Assembly (NCBI GenBank): GCA_040388535.1
Contig: JAZKBR010000003.1
Span: 1-64,000, forward strand
Reading direction: 5' to 3'
Source: Gemmatimonadota bacterium
GTDB lineage: Bacteria; Gemmatimonadota; Gemmatimonadetes; Gemmatimonadales; GWC2-71-9
DNA: 64,000 nt
Every line of letters begins with the position of its first letter. Positions within the stretch are counted from its first letter, which is position 1. Below, piece after piece: positions 1-8,978 of this stretch. The notes beneath the pieces are model-generated. The model saw nothing but the letters and a program-made list of their open reading frames with translations. It was not told the origin of the DNA and did no database searches. A program made the translations under genes and the position numbers.

Positions 1-1
1 C

Positions 2-54
2 CGAATCGCGGACGCGCGGATCCTGATCCGACGACCGCGGCTCCTGCGCCGAGC
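2..54. repeat. 53-bp direct repeat, left copy
   Basis: This stretch matches 3531-3583 at 51 of 53 positions (mismatches at positions 6 and 27 of the window). The two copies sit immediately on either side of the VPS10/BNR gene at 60-3137. The left copy may be part of a larger repeat that continues beyond the window edge. Confidence 0.85.
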
Positions 55-59
55 CACCA

Positions 60-3000
60 TCAGGAGGCGACCCGACGCTGCAGCGCATGCCACTTCACCA
101 GCAGGGCCGCGAGCGACGTCGAGGCATCGGCGGCGGCCTTGACCGCGGTCTGCGTCGGCGCCGCGTCTGACCCCTGCAGCACCCCCATCACCGAAGTGAG
201 TTCGCCAACGACACGAGACAGGGTCGGAGGCGCATCGAGACCAGCACCGCCACCGCGGCCGCCACTGGTTCCGGCGAGGGCCGCGAGTTCGCGATCGAGG
301 GCATCGACGGCAGGCATTGCCTTGCGAGGGGCAAGCAGGGCCCGTGCAGCGCGAATCTCATCGAGCGCGCCGCGTGCGGTGGTGATCCCGTCGTACATCT
401 GCAACGAGAGCGTGCTCTGCTGGCGCAAGGCGAGCGCCCGCGTCTTCACGCGCGGATCCATCTTCACCGCCAGCGGTTGCGTCAGCGTCAGGCCACTGGC
501 AGTGAGCCGCACCCGATATTGCCCCGGCGGTGCCCACGGCCCCAGCGGATCAGGCGCGGTATTGTGTGGCACGGCCGACATCGGATACGAGAAGGTGGTC
601 GTCCCCGCAGGTGGGCCGTAGTGCAGGTCCCACACGAAGCGGTGCAACCCGGCACTCGCGCCCAGCAGCAAGGTCGGACGCATCCAGTACGCTGGCGTGT
701 TCCCCTGGTCGGCGATGGTGAGTGCCGTGTCCGTGCTGACGTAGTGCCGCACTACGCGGCCGGTGGCGTCGAGGATATCGAGCGTCACCGGGCCGGTTGC
801 GGGACTCTTGAGCCAGTAGTCGATGATCGCGCCGTCCGGCGGATTCTCGCCGGTCGGCTCATCGGGCGGGAGTGGGGTATCGGTGTTCATGCTCCAGCGC
901 ACTCGCCATGCATCGGCCGGGGCAAAGAGATGACCAGTTGATGCCTGCATCGTCGCCGTGGCCTGACGCAACGGCGTCACATCGTCGAGGATCCAGAAAC
1001 CGCGACCGTGGGTGCCGATCACCAGGTCGTTCTCCTTCACGACGATATCGCGAATGGACGTGATCGGCAGATTGTTCCGCAGCGAGAACCAGTGATCGCC
1101 ATCATCGAGCGATGCGTACACAGTGCGTTCCGTGGCGGCGTAGAGCAGGCCCTTCCGTTTCGGATCCTCGCGTACCGCGTTGACGGTTTCTCCTGCAGGA
1201 ATCCCGGTGGTGATCTCTGTCCATGTCGCCCCACCGTCGTGTGTGCGGTAGATATGCGGCGTGAGATCATCGAGCCGAATGGTGTTGACGGCGGCGTAGG
1301 CGGTCGCGGCGTCGCGCCGTCCGGCGTCGATAACCGATACCTTGGCCCAGGCCGTGAGTGCTGGCGGAGTCACATCCTTCCAGCTCAGGCCACCGTTGCG
1401 CGTCACGTGGATGAGGCCATCATCGGTCCCGGCCCAGAGCGTCCGTGCGTCCAGATACGATGGCGCGAGGGTGTAGACCACACCGCGCTGGGTGACCTTC
1501 GCCCCTGGCGTGCTGCGATAGATGCCGACACTCGCTGGCACCTCCCAGCTCTTGCGCGTGAGGTCGGGCGAGATCCGGGCCCAGCTCGAGCCACCGTTGA
1601 CCGTTTTCCAGACGACGTTCTGCGCGAAATAGAGCGCGTGCGGATCCACCGGTGAGAAGAGAACCGGGGCCGTGCGCACCGCGCGGAAGGCGCCGCCACG
1701 GCCGGTAGAGGGACCCACCTGCTGCGTCTGGCCAGTGGTACGGTCGTAGCGGGAAACCTTGCCGCCGAAGACGATGTCGGGATTCAACGGGTCCGGCGCC
1801 ACGTAGCCGTATTCCTCGACGCCGACCGGGTGCCACTCACGAAAGGTGATCCGGCCATCATTGCCGCGGCTCGCCACGCACGCGGAGCCGCTCTCCTGCT
1901 GCCCGCCGCAAACACGATACGGGAAGGCGTTGTCGGTCGAGACGTGATAGAACTGCGCCGTGGGCTGGTTGTACCACGAGCTCCAGCTCTCGCCGCCATT
2001 GGGTGTGACCACCGCGCCCTGATCGGACGCAATGATGATGATGTCGGGATTGTTCGGGTTGATCCAGATCCGCTGGTAGTCATCGCCTCCGGGCGCGCCA
2101 CGGAAGGCAGCAAAGCTCTTGCCGCCGTCCATCGACTTCCACGCGACGATACTCGCCGTAAAGATGATGTCGGGATTGTTCGGGTGCACCTTGATTTCCG
2201 CCATATCCGAACCGCGCGAAACCACGCGCTGATCCTCGGTCACTCGGACCCAGCTTTCGCCGGCGTCGTCGGAGCGATAGAGCCCCGGGTTCCGCGTCGC
2301 ATCGACCGAGGCATACATCCGCTTCGGATTGCTCGGTGCGATGGCGATCCCGATACGACCCAGTCCGTCCGCCGCAAAGGTCGGCAGGCCCCGCGTGAGT
2401 GGCCGCCAGGTCGTACCACCATCCGTCGACTTGAACATGCCGCTGTTGGCACCGTTCCAGGCCGCATTCTCCCACGGGCCCTGACGTGCCTCCCAGAGCA
2501 CGGCAAATACGGTATTCGCGTCAGTCGGATCGAAGGCAAGATCGACCCCGCCGGTGTTCTCGTCCTTCCCGAGCACCTTGCTGAACGATGCGCCGCCATC
2601 GAGCGAGCGGTAGATCCCGCGCTCGGCGTTGGGCCCGTAGGGATGGCCGAGCACCGCGACGAAGAGTCGGTCAGGATTGCGCGGGTCGATGATGATCTGG
2701 GCGATCTGCTGGCCGTCGCGCAGGCCGAGATGGGTCCAGTGCTTTCCGGCGTCGACCGACTTGTACATCCCGTCGCCCGTCGACAGATCGGGACGCTGCA
2801 GCCCCTCACCACTGCCGACATAGATGATGTCCGGATTGGAGGGTGCCACAGCGATGGCACCGATCGATCCAGTGGGTTGATCATCAAAGATCGGCTTCCA
2901 GGTAATGCCGTAGTCGGTGCTCTTCCACACCCCGCCGTTGGTGGCGCCGATATAGAAGGTATTGGGCTGCGAAGGGACACCCACCGCCGACTTGGTTCGC

Positions 3001-3137
3001 CCGCCCCGGAACGGCCCGATCATCCGCCAGCGCAAGGCTGCGAATTGCGATCCGTCGATTTGTGCGACTGCGGTTGAGGCGGCTCCGAGGAACAGGCAGG
3101 CGAGCGCGAGCAGCGACCGACGACTGGGCAGCAACAT
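60..3137 (-). CDS. Secreted VPS10/BNR beta-propeller protein (sialidase/glycosyl hydrolase-like)
   Basis: A 1025-residue protein with a clear N-terminal signal peptide (basic MLLPSRR start, Leu/Ala core, cleavage near AVAQ). Residues about 30-730 hold many Asp-box style repeats (SxDGGxxW, such as STDYGITW, SVDAGKHW, SLDGGASF, STDGGTTW, SMDGGKSF). These are typical of the VPS10/sortilin and BNR propeller families often annotated as exo-alpha-sialidase or glycosyl hydrolase. The C-terminal 280 residues are a separate beta-rich region with a Gly/Ala-rich tail. It is probably exported or on the cell surface. The family is expanded in Gemmatimonadota and Acidobacteriota and its substrate is rarely known, so I do not assign an enzyme activity. 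The gene stands alone between two copies of a 53-bp direct repeat. Confidence 0.9.
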   Translation of the reverse strand: MLLPSRRSLLALACLFLGAASTAVAQIDGSQFAALRWRMIGPFRGGRTKSAVGVPSQPNTFYIGATNGGVWKSTDYGITWKPIFDDQPTGSIGAIAVAPSNPDIIYVGSGEGLQRPDLSTGDGMYKSVDAGKHWTHLGLRDGQQIAQIIIDPRNPDRLFVAVLGHPYGPNAERGIYRSLDGGASFSKVLGKDENTGGVDLAFDPTDANTVFAVLWEARQGPWENAAWNGANSGMFKSTDGGTTWRPLTRGLPTFAADGLGRIGIAIAPSNPKRMYASVDATRNPGLYRSDDAGESWVRVTEDQRVVSRGSDMAEIKVHPNNPDIIFTASIVAWKSMDGGKSFAAFRGAPGGDDYQRIWINPNNPDIIIIASDQGAVVTPNGGESWSSWYNQPTAQFYHVSTDNAFPYRVCGGQQESGSACVASRGNDGRITFREWHPVGVEEYGYVAPDPLNPDIVFGGKVSRYDRTTGQTQQVGPSTGRGGAFRAVRTAPVLFSPVDPHALYFAQNVVWKTVNGGSSWARISPDLTRKSWEVPASVGIYRSTPGAKVTQRGVVYTLAPSYLDARTLWAGTDDGLIHVTRNGGLSWKDVTPPALTAWAKVSVIDAGRRDAATAYAAVNTIRLDDLTPHIYRTHDGGATWTEITTGIPAGETVNAVREDPKRKGLLYAATERTVYASLDDGDHWFSLRNNLPITSIRDIVVKENDLVIGTHGRGFWILDDVTPLRQATATMQASTGHLFAPADAWRVRWSMNTDTPLPPDEPTGENPPDGAIIDYWLKSPATGPVTLDILDATGRVVRHYVSTDTALTIADQGNTPAYWMRPTLLLGASAGLHRFVWDLHYGPPAGTTTFSYPMSAVPHNTAPDPLGPWAPPGQYRVRLTASGLTLTQPLAVKMDPRVKTRALALRQQSTLSLQMYDGITTARGALDEIRAARALLAPRKAMPAVDALDRELAALAGTSGGRGGGAGLDAPPTLSRVVGELTSVMGVLQGSDAAPTQTAVKAAADASTSLAALLVKWHALQRRVAS

Positions 3138-3241
3138 GCGGGAGAGCTCCGTGGATGGGCGACCTAAGGATATAACGCGCCCTGCCCCTTCTCGCCTATC
3201 GCATCCCGTCTTCCCGCTTCCCGCTCTCCGCTGTGTCTGGA

Positions 3242-3374
3242 TTCGCCAGCGTTGCTCGTGGGCTCCCTCTCCGCGGCTGCATTACGCCGACGGACATTAC
3301 GCTGGCGACTCCGTAGACTCCGCTCGCGGCTTCATGAGGCCGCTGCGAGGCAGCCACGACGCAACGCCCGCGAA
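3242..3374. repeat. Palindromic intergenic element, copy A
   Basis: The element starts TTCGCCAGCGTTGC and ends ACGCAACGCCCGCGAA. The two ends are imperfect inverted repeats of roughly 33 bp, sharing GCGTTGC..CGTGGG against its complement. Copy B at 3605-3736 has the same ends and a different centre. The inner part contains a REP-like hairpin (GCGGCTTCATGAGGCCGC). No coding capacity is apparent, which suits a MITE or REP-type element. Confidence 0.75.
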
Positions 3375-3452
3375 GCCCCGGTATGGCTTGAATTCGTTAT
3401 GGGGGTCGGCGCGGGGGCCGCGGGAGGAGTATCAGTAGGGAGCGCGTCCATA

Positions 3453-3473
3453 GCCGGCGCTCATAGCGCCGGC
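3453..3473. repeat. Perfect hairpin, 9-bp arms
   Basis: GCCGGCGCT and AGCGCCGGC are separated by the triplet CAT. It forms part of the repeat-rich spacer and has no following T-run. Confidence 0.7.
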
Positions 3474-3530
3474 GAGCGATTCGCAGGAGCGACCGCCGAG
3501 CGGGCGGGCGCGCCCGCCGCCGGACGCGAC

Positions 3531-3583
3531 CGAAGCGCGGACGCGCGGATCCTGAGCCGACGACCGCGGCTCCTGCGCCGAGC
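3531..3583. repeat. 53-bp direct repeat, right copy
   Basis: Matches positions 2-54 at 51 of 53 bases. It lies between palindromic element copies A and B, which suggests the left copy is part of a similar composite outside the window. Confidence 0.85.
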
Positions 3584-3604
3584 TCCCGCCAGGATAGTCG
3601 CGGC

Positions 3605-3736
3605 TTCGCCAGCGTTGCGCCGTGGGCTCCCTCTCCGCGGCTGGTACAGCCGCCCGCGATCGCGCTAGCGGCGCCGGCATTCGTGTGCGGCGGCTGTAAA
3701 GGCCGCTGCGAGGCACCCACGACGCAACGCCCGCGA
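3605..3736. repeat. Palindromic intergenic element, copy B
   Basis: Shares both ends with copy A (3242-3374). In this copy the terminal inverted repeats extend inward: ACAGCCGCC near 3645 is complementary to GGCGGCTGT near 3690, so most of the element could fold into one long imperfect stem. Confidence 0.75.
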
Positions 3737-3794
3737 ATCTCCGCCGTTAGTACGTTCGGGCTCTTCTCCTTCTCCCTTCTCGCTTCTCCCTTCT

Positions 3795-6479
3795 CTACTC
3801 TGACCTCAACGCAACAACGGGCTCAATCCGTGACGCGCGGTGCGCCGGTATCCAGGCGGCCACGACGGCGACGCCGACGAGCAGCACCGCAACAATGGCG
3901 AAGGAAAGTGGATCACGACCGCTCACGCCGAGGAGGAGTGACTCAAGCACCCGCGCGAGCGCCCAGGCACCAGCCAGTCCCGCCACCGCTCCGCCACCGA
4001 CCAGTACGAGTCCTTGCCCGACGACCTGACGGCGGACGAGGTCGCGATCGGCACCGAGCGCCATGCGAAGGCCGATCTCGGCGGTCCGTTGCGAGACCGT
4101 GTACGAGAGGACGCCGTAGATCCCGATGGCCGCCAGCAGCAGTGCCGTCATTGCGAACAGGGTGAGTAGCGCCGCGTTGAACGTCGGCTCCGCGACTGCG
4201 TCGCCCATCAGGCCGCGCAGCGAGACGATCGGGTCAACCGGGAGCAACGGATCGATCCGCCAGATCCGGCTCCGGATATCAGGGTAGAGCGACGCCGCCG
4301 ACCGCTCCGATGTCACGACGAGCCACATCTCGTTGAAGGGAAACTGCGCGTGCGGGAAGTACATCGCCGGGTCGGCAGGTCGGCCGATACCGAGGAACGG
4401 CTCGTCGGCAACCACGCCGACGATCTCGAAGTGCGTTGGCTGTCCAGGCCACCACGGCGAGCCGCGGTCGATCGCCTGTCCGACTGCGGACTTGCCGGGA
4501 AAATGCCGTCGCGCGAACGACTGGTTCACCACCATCACACCCGGCATTCCGATCCTGTCTCGGTCAGTGACGTCGCGTCCTTCCAGCAACTTCAAGCCGA
4601 TGGCGCCAAAATAGCCCGGCGTCACCGGCCGGATGCGCGCCTCGGGTTCGAGGCCGGCCGCGACGACATCGCCTCCAGTCACGTGATAAGACGAGGTCCA
4701 TCCTTCCGAGAGCGGATGCTGATAGGCGAATGCGACCGAATGGATGCCGGGAATCGCGGCCACTTCGTCGCGCAACCGGCGATAGAACTCCAGTGTCCTG
4801 GTGCCTCCGTCGGGGCCCGCCTGCGCATAACGGGTGGTCGGCAGCTGTATCTGCGTGGTGTACACCGCGTCCGGCTGGATCGAGAGTGGCGCGTGCTGCA
4901 TCCGGTAGAGGTTCTTCACCAGCAGCGCCGATCCGATCGCGAGCACGGTGGCCAGGGCTACTTCCGCCACGACGAGCGCACTGCGAATTCCGCGCTTCCG
5001 GCGCCCTTCGGTGCTGCTCCGGCCACTCGAGCGCAGCGCACCGAACGCGCCATCACGCCGACGCTGGATCGCAGGGAGAATTCCGAACAGCAAACCCGCA
5101 GCACAGCTCACGACCGCGAGGAAGAGCAGCACCGGCAGATCGAGCCCGATCTCCGACGCGCGGGGCAACGAAGCAGGCGCCGCGCTGAGCAGGGCGTGCA
5201 TCCCGAGCCAGGCCACGATCACACCGCTCACGGCGCCCGCCGTCGTCAGCAGGAAACTTTCCGCCGCCCACTGCCGCGCCAGCTGCGTTCGATTCGCGCC
5301 GAGGGCCTCGCGAACGGCCATTTCGCGCTCACGCGAGGCGGCGCGTGTGATGAAGAGTGCCGCAAGATTGGTACAGGCAATCAGCAGCAGCAGCACGATC
5401 GCGCCGAAGAGCACCAGGATCGACGTCTCGGCCGGACCGACAAGCTGTTCCTGCATCGGGAGCAACCGGGCACTCCGTTTCGAGTTGTTCTCGGGATACT
5501 GCTGCTCGAGTTGCCGCGCGACGAGACGCACCTCGCCCTCGGCCTGACCGATCGTCACCCCTTCGCGGAGCTGGCCAACCACCGTCAGGCGATGCGCACC
5601 ACGGGCGTCTTCCATCGGACCGCGCGCAATCGGTTGCACCAGATCGCCATCGTCGATGGCACGCAGCGCACCGGGAAGGACACCAACGACTTCGGTCGGT
5701 ACGCCGTCGAGCAGGACACGCTGCCCCACGATGCCGCGATCGCTCTGGAAACGACCACGCCAGAGCTGCTCGCTCAGCAGTGCGACCGCCGGTGCACCCG
5801 GCTCGGCATCGGCCATCCGGAAATTCCGGCCGAGCACCGGCACCAGACCGAGAGCGCTGGCAAAATTGGCCGTGGTGTAGCTCACGTTCAGCCGCGCAGG
5901 CTCGGCGTCGCGCGTGGTGAGCGTCACCTGCCAACTGCGTCGCGCGGCCAGCTGATCGAACGACCGGGTTCGATCACGCAGGTCGACGTAGTCAGGGTAG
6001 GAAGTCCACCGATTGACCTTCTCGACGTCGCCATCGGTCGGCTGCCCTTCCAGTGCGACCAGCCGTTTGACGTGCGGGATCGGCAAAGGCCGCAGCAGGA
6101 CGCCGTTGACTACGGAGAACACTGCCGTAGTGCCGCCGATACCGAGTGCCAGCGTCAGCACCACTACCGCGACGAAGCCCGGCCGATGACGGAGTGAGCG
6201 GGCTGCCTGTCTGAGATCGGTTCCGAGCACGAGAGGTTCTCCGTGGTGATGGCGCATCCAGAGGGCGTCCGTGGTGGCGCCGAGGGTCCGTCGCCACGAG
6301 CGCAGGGCAGTGACGGTGGTGGCCTCCTGGCGCAGCGCGCCTTGCTGCGCGGTGGCGAAGAGTTCACCGTGCCACTCGGCGAGCCACTCCTCGCGACAAT
6401 CGTGCGGCACCAGCCACGACAGCAGGCGCACCAGCGCACTGCCGGGGGGATCGCGAGGAACGCGCGGCGGCGTGCTCAT
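3795..6479 (-). CDS. ADOP-family FtsX/MacB-type permease with N-terminal prefix domain
   Basis: An 894-residue protein of the Acidobacterial Duplicated Orphan Permease type. The first ~100 residues are a permease prefix domain (WLVPHDCREEWLAEW). Then come two tandem MacB periplasmic-core plus FtsX permease units. The first unit opens with the family hallmark TLALGIGGTTAVFS (about residue 115), and each unit ends with three membrane helices. No ABC ATPase is nearby, as usual for orphan permeases. The ATG at 6479 overlaps the stop of the PadR gene by 4 nt (ATGA), so translation is probably coupled. Longer upstream starts would run through PadR in another frame. The transported molecule is unknown; MacB relatives export peptides, lipids or antibiotics. 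Confidence 0.93.
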   Translation of the reverse strand: MSTPPRVPRDPPGSALVRLLSWLVPHDCREEWLAEWHGELFATAQQGALRQEATTVTALRSWRRTLGATTDALWMRHHHGEPLVLGTDLRQAARSLRHRPGFVAVVVLTLALGIGGTTAVFSVVNGVLLRPLPIPHVKRLVALEGQPTDGDVEKVNRWTSYPDYVDLRDRTRSFDQLAARRSWQVTLTTRDAEPARLNVSYTTANFASALGLVPVLGRNFRMADAEPGAPAVALLSEQLWRGRFQSDRGIVGQRVLLDGVPTEVVGVLPGALRAIDDGDLVQPIARGPMEDARGAHRLTVVGQLREGVTIGQAEGEVRLVARQLEQQYPENNSKRSARLLPMQEQLVGPAETSILVLFGAIVLLLLIACTNLAALFITRAASREREMAVREALGANRTQLARQWAAESFLLTTAGAVSGVIVAWLGMHALLSAAPASLPRASEIGLDLPVLLFLAVVSCAAGLLFGILPAIQRRRDGAFGALRSSGRSSTEGRRKRGIRSALVVAEVALATVLAIGSALLVKNLYRMQHAPLSIQPDAVYTTQIQLPTTRYAQAGPDGGTRTLEFYRRLRDEVAAIPGIHSVAFAYQHPLSEGWTSSYHVTGGDVVAAGLEPEARIRPVTPGYFGAIGLKLLEGRDVTDRDRIGMPGVMVVNQSFARRHFPGKSAVGQAIDRGSPWWPGQPTHFEIVGVVADEPFLGIGRPADPAMYFPHAQFPFNEMWLVVTSERSAASLYPDIRSRIWRIDPLLPVDPIVSLRGLMGDAVAEPTFNAALLTLFAMTALLLAAIGIYGVLSYTVSQRTAEIGLRMALGADRDLVRRQVVGQGLVLVGGGAVAGLAGAWALARVLESLLLGVSGRDPLSFAIVAVLLVGVAVVAAWIPAHRASRIEPVVALRSE

Positions 6480-6796
6480 CGTGGATGCGGCACGAGGGAA
6501 TGCGTCGGCGCGAATTGCGTTGAGGTGTCGGGGTGGATTCTCAGCGCGGCTCGCAGCGCGTCGGCCCCGGCGCCGGTGAGTTCGTAGTTGCGTCGCGGCG
6601 GACGGCCTTCGCCTTGCGCCTTGCGAGCATCCTCCCAGCGGGAGCGCACGCAACCGGCCTCTTCAAGTCGTCGGAGAATCGGGTAGACGGTGCCGCTTTC
6701 GAGCCCGGTGGCATCGAGAATGTCGAAGCCATGCCGAACGCCGCGTGAGAGCGCGAAGAGCACGAGTGTCGTGGCCGGAGTCAGGCGAGGAGGCAT
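6476..6796 (-). CDS. PadR family transcriptional regulator
   Basis: A 106-residue winged-helix protein. The pattern ATTLVLFALSRG..HGFDIL..TGLESGTVYPILRRLEEAG, followed by a wing with GRPPRRNYELTGAG, is diagnostic of PadR. The ATG at 6796 has a good ribosome site (GGAGGG 8 nt upstream). A longer start at 6868 would invade the neighbouring amidohydrolase and lacks family similarity. It overlaps the downstream ADOP permease by 4 nt. PadR-ADOP pairs are a recurring arrangement in Acidobacteriota and Gemmatimonadota, so it probably represses its own operon. The ligand is unknown. Confidence 0.93.
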   Translation of the reverse strand: MPPRLTPATTLVLFALSRGVRHGFDILDATGLESGTVYPILRRLEEAGCVRSRWEDARKAQGEGRPPRRNYELTGAGADALRAALRIHPDTSTQFAPTHSLVPHPR

Positions 6797-6800
6797 CGGG

Positions 6801-7748
6801 TTACCCTCCGCAGACGCGGGGTATGGTCGTCGATCGCGGCGGCGCGAGTCGGAAGAAGCGCATCGCATTGTGGTAGAGAATGTCCCGCTTCTGGCTCTCG
6901 CTCAGGAACGGTGCCTGTTCGATCGCGTCGATGCCCATCGCGAGAAAGCGCGGGCCGCCATCAGAGCCGAACATGACCCGGTCGGAGAGTCCGGCCTCGA
7001 CCAGCGTACGGAGCGCGGTGTAGTACGCCGGACGCGCGATCGCATACTGCAATACGGAGATGTCAACGTAGAGGCGTGGGAACATGCACATCAGGTAGAG
7101 CATCCGGTCGATGCTGGGCCACGCCGCGTGCATGACGTAGAGACGCAGTTTCGGGTGTCGCACCAGCACGTCTTCGAGCAGGTACGGGTCGCCTGCGGCC
7201 CCACGATAATTCGGGGACTTCTTGGCGTAGTAGGGATTGTCACTGGCGGAGATGGCCGGAGGGCCGATGCCGAGATGAATTCCGACGGGCACGTCGAGCT
7301 CTTCGGCGAGCGCGAAGTACGGCTCGAGTCGCGGATCGTTCGGCGCGATCCCCAGATACTGCGCGCCAAGTTCGCCGAAGACACGAACCCGACCCTGCGT
7401 CACCTGCGAGCGCAGCCAGCCCAGGTCGGGGAGCATGGCGGTGTCCGCTGGAAAACATTGCACCCCGGCGTTCATCATCTTTCCCCCGTCACACGGAAAG
7501 GGGAGCGCCGGGATAAGTCGATCGCGCGTCGTGTCGGGCAGAGCGGCGATCTGGTCGAATGCCCCGATGTAGATCGCGTGCTGGACATTGAGGCTGTCCA
7601 TCGCCGCCATCATCGCCTTGACGTTGGCTGGAGTGAATGTCGCATGGTTATGGACGTCGAAGACGGGGCCCCGCGGAGCAGCCGGGGACCCCTGAGCAAC
7701 GAGCGGGACGGTAGCAAAGGCGAAGAGGGCGAGGAACCGACGTGTCAC
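6801..7748 (-). CDS. Secreted amidohydrolase (amidohydrolase_2 family)
   Basis: A 315-residue protein with a short signal peptide (MTRRFLALFAFATVPLVAQG). The mature part begins with the metal-binding motif DVHNH and continues with GIHLG (about residue 170), a conserved His in YVMHAAWP, and GSDGG (about residue 265). This is the layout of TIM-barrel metal-dependent hydrolases of the amidohydrolase_2 group, which include decarboxylases and lactonases. The substrate cannot be read from the sequence. It stops 4 bp before the PadR start and may share a transcript with the PadR-ADOP pair. A palindrome at 7771-7790 lies just upstream of its start. A second secreted amidohydrolase lies at 23538-24686. 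Confidence 0.88.
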   Translation of the reverse strand: MTRRFLALFAFATVPLVAQGSPAAPRGPVFDVHNHATFTPANVKAMMAAMDSLNVQHAIYIGAFDQIAALPDTTRDRLIPALPFPCDGGKMMNAGVQCFPADTAMLPDLGWLRSQVTQGRVRVFGELGAQYLGIAPNDPRLEPYFALAEELDVPVGIHLGIGPPAISASDNPYYAKKSPNYRGAAGDPYLLEDVLVRHPKLRLYVMHAAWPSIDRMLYLMCMFPRLYVDISVLQYAIARPAYYTALRTLVEAGLSDRVMFGSDGGPRFLAMGIDAIEQAPFLSESQKRDILYHNAMRFFRLAPPRSTTIPRVCGG

Positions 7749-7770
7749 GAAGGGAACCTCCGCAGGGCCG

Positions 7771-7790
7771 AACTCTACCTATGTAGAGTT
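7771..7790 (-). promoter_or_regulatory. 20-bp operator-like palindrome upstream of amidohydrolase
   Basis: A perfect inverted repeat, AACTCTAC-CTAT-GTAGAGTT, 23 bp upstream of the amidohydrolase ATG. It is too close and too symmetric to be a typical terminator, has no T-run, and could bind a dimeric repressor (perhaps the downstream PadR). The regulator is a guess. Confidence 0.5.
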
Positions 7791-7824
7791 CCTCCCGCTC
7801 CTACGCCCCAGGCGGCCGCCGGTT

Positions 7825-8970
7825 TCAGCCAATGAAATCGGCGAGCAGCTCGCTATGGCCTCGCACCAGTTGCTGGGCGACCCCGCGACCACAAATGGCT
7901 CCTACCACGTTGCCGGTGCCATTGTAGCCGCCCAGTGCCCAGACGCGGGGCCGCACCTCGGCCACAATCGGCAGACCCGATTCGGTATAGGTCACCACCC
8001 CGGCCCAGCGATGGGTCACCGGGGCCAGGACCCCGAGCTGGGCTCGAAGGAGTGTCTCCAGGCGATCCTGCAGTTCCGGACTCGGCATGGCCACATCGGT
8101 CCATTCGCTCTCGCCGCCGACGTCTCGGAAACCACCGAGGGCGATCGAGTGATCGGCGAGTTGCTGGAAATATTCATAGCCGTAGCGGTAGTACACCGGG
8201 CGCGGGAAGGTGACCTCGGGCGCGGGCGCCGTGGCGAGCATCTGCAATCGGGCGCTACGAGCGACACTGGCAAGTTCGGGGAAGATCCGGGTGAGCCCGC
8301 CATCGATGGCGACGACGACGTGCGATGCGCGGACCGTGCCCTGGGCGGTCTGGACCGCCCCGGTGGCCACTTCGAGGACGGTCGTCGCTTCGAAGAGGCG
8401 TGCGCCAGCGACGCTCGCCCGGGTGGCGAGTTCGCGACAGCGTCGCAGCGGGTTGAAGACCCCGTCACCCGGAAAGAGGAGACCGCGTCCCTCGTGTCCG
8501 AGGTAGCGCTCGACGGCCAGGCCGTCGGAGCGCATTCGTTCGAACTGCGTCTCGCAGTCTGCCAGCTCTTCACTTGAGGCAGCGATCCGCAACGACCCGG
8601 TGCGACGAATCACCGACGGCGTCTCGGCGCTCATCCGGTCCATTTCGCTCTGGGTGCGGCGATAGAGCCGCACGGCGCGCTCGACGCCCAGTGCTTCACA
8701 GGCATCGTGATGAAAGTCGGCAATCCCCGCGAGGAAGAAGCCGCCATTGCGGCCGCCTGCACCGCCCCCCACGGTTCCGGCATCGAGCCCCGCAACGCGG
8801 AGGCCGTGCGCCAGCAGTTCGTGAATGCACGCGAGCCCGCTGCCACCGAGCCCGACCACACAGACGTCAACCGCGAGATCACCGCGCAGTGGTGCGAAGC
8901 CAAGCCACTGGCCGTCTTCCCACACCGGTGGTGTGGCGAAGTCGGGCGGCGGCCAGCCGGGCGTAGACAA
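7825..8970 (-). CDS. FAD-dependent oxidoreductase (DAO / gamma-glutamylputrescine oxidase-like)
   Basis: A protein of about 381 residues. The N-terminal dinucleotide-binding strand DVCVVGLGGSG, then GRNGGFF around residue 75 and a C-terminal GYNGTGNVVG, match the D-amino-acid oxidase / glycine oxidase superfamily with covalent or tightly bound FAD. It probably oxidises a secondary or primary amine and yields hydrogen peroxide; the substrate is unknown. There is no signal peptide. The start is uncertain: a TTG at 8970 lies 8 nt past the end of the upstream peptidase gene, while the next in-frame candidate (TTG at 9054) would overlap that gene by 76 nt and add residues unlike the family. Confidence 0.85.
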   Translation of the reverse strand: MSTPGWPPPDFATPPVWEDGQWLGFAPLRGDLAVDVCVVGLGGSGLACIHELLAHGLRVAGLDAGTVGGGAGGRNGGFFLAGIADFHHDACEALGVERAVRLYRRTQSEMDRMSAETPSVIRRTGSLRIAASSEELADCETQFERMRSDGLAVERYLGHEGRGLLFPGDGVFNPLRRCRELATRASVAGARLFEATTVLEVATGAVQTAQGTVRASHVVVAIDGGLTRIFPELASVARSARLQMLATAPAPEVTFPRPVYYRYGYEYFQQLADHSIALGGFRDVGGESEWTDVAMPSPELQDRLETLLRAQLGVLAPVTHRWAGVVTYTESGLPIVAEVRPRVWALGGYNGTGNVVGAICGRGVAQQLVRGHSELLADFIG

Positions 8971-8978
8971 TGTTCCGT

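Larger units (their letters stand above)
3138..3794. other. 657-bp repeat-rich intergenic spacer
   Basis: No convincing gene lies here; the short open frames have no family signature. The spacer carries two copies of a palindromic element of about 133 bp (3242-3374 and 3605-3736), the right copy of the 53-bp direct repeat (3531-3583), a 9-bp-arm hairpin at 3453-3473, a perfect 16-bp GC palindrome at 3503-3518, and pyrimidine-rich degenerate heptamer runs near 3187-3235 and 3768-3800. It lies between the divergence-free minus-strand genes for the VPS10 protein and the ADOP permease. Confidence 0.8.

Noticed and set aside
3683-4165. Plus-strand frame that starts in palindromic element B
   Set aside because: It runs antisense through the end of the ADOP gene; composition is Arg/Pro-rich noise.
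4350-6197. A 615-codon plus-strand frame
   Set aside because: Shadow of the PadR-linked ADOP permease, composed of low-complexity Arg/Gln-rich residues.
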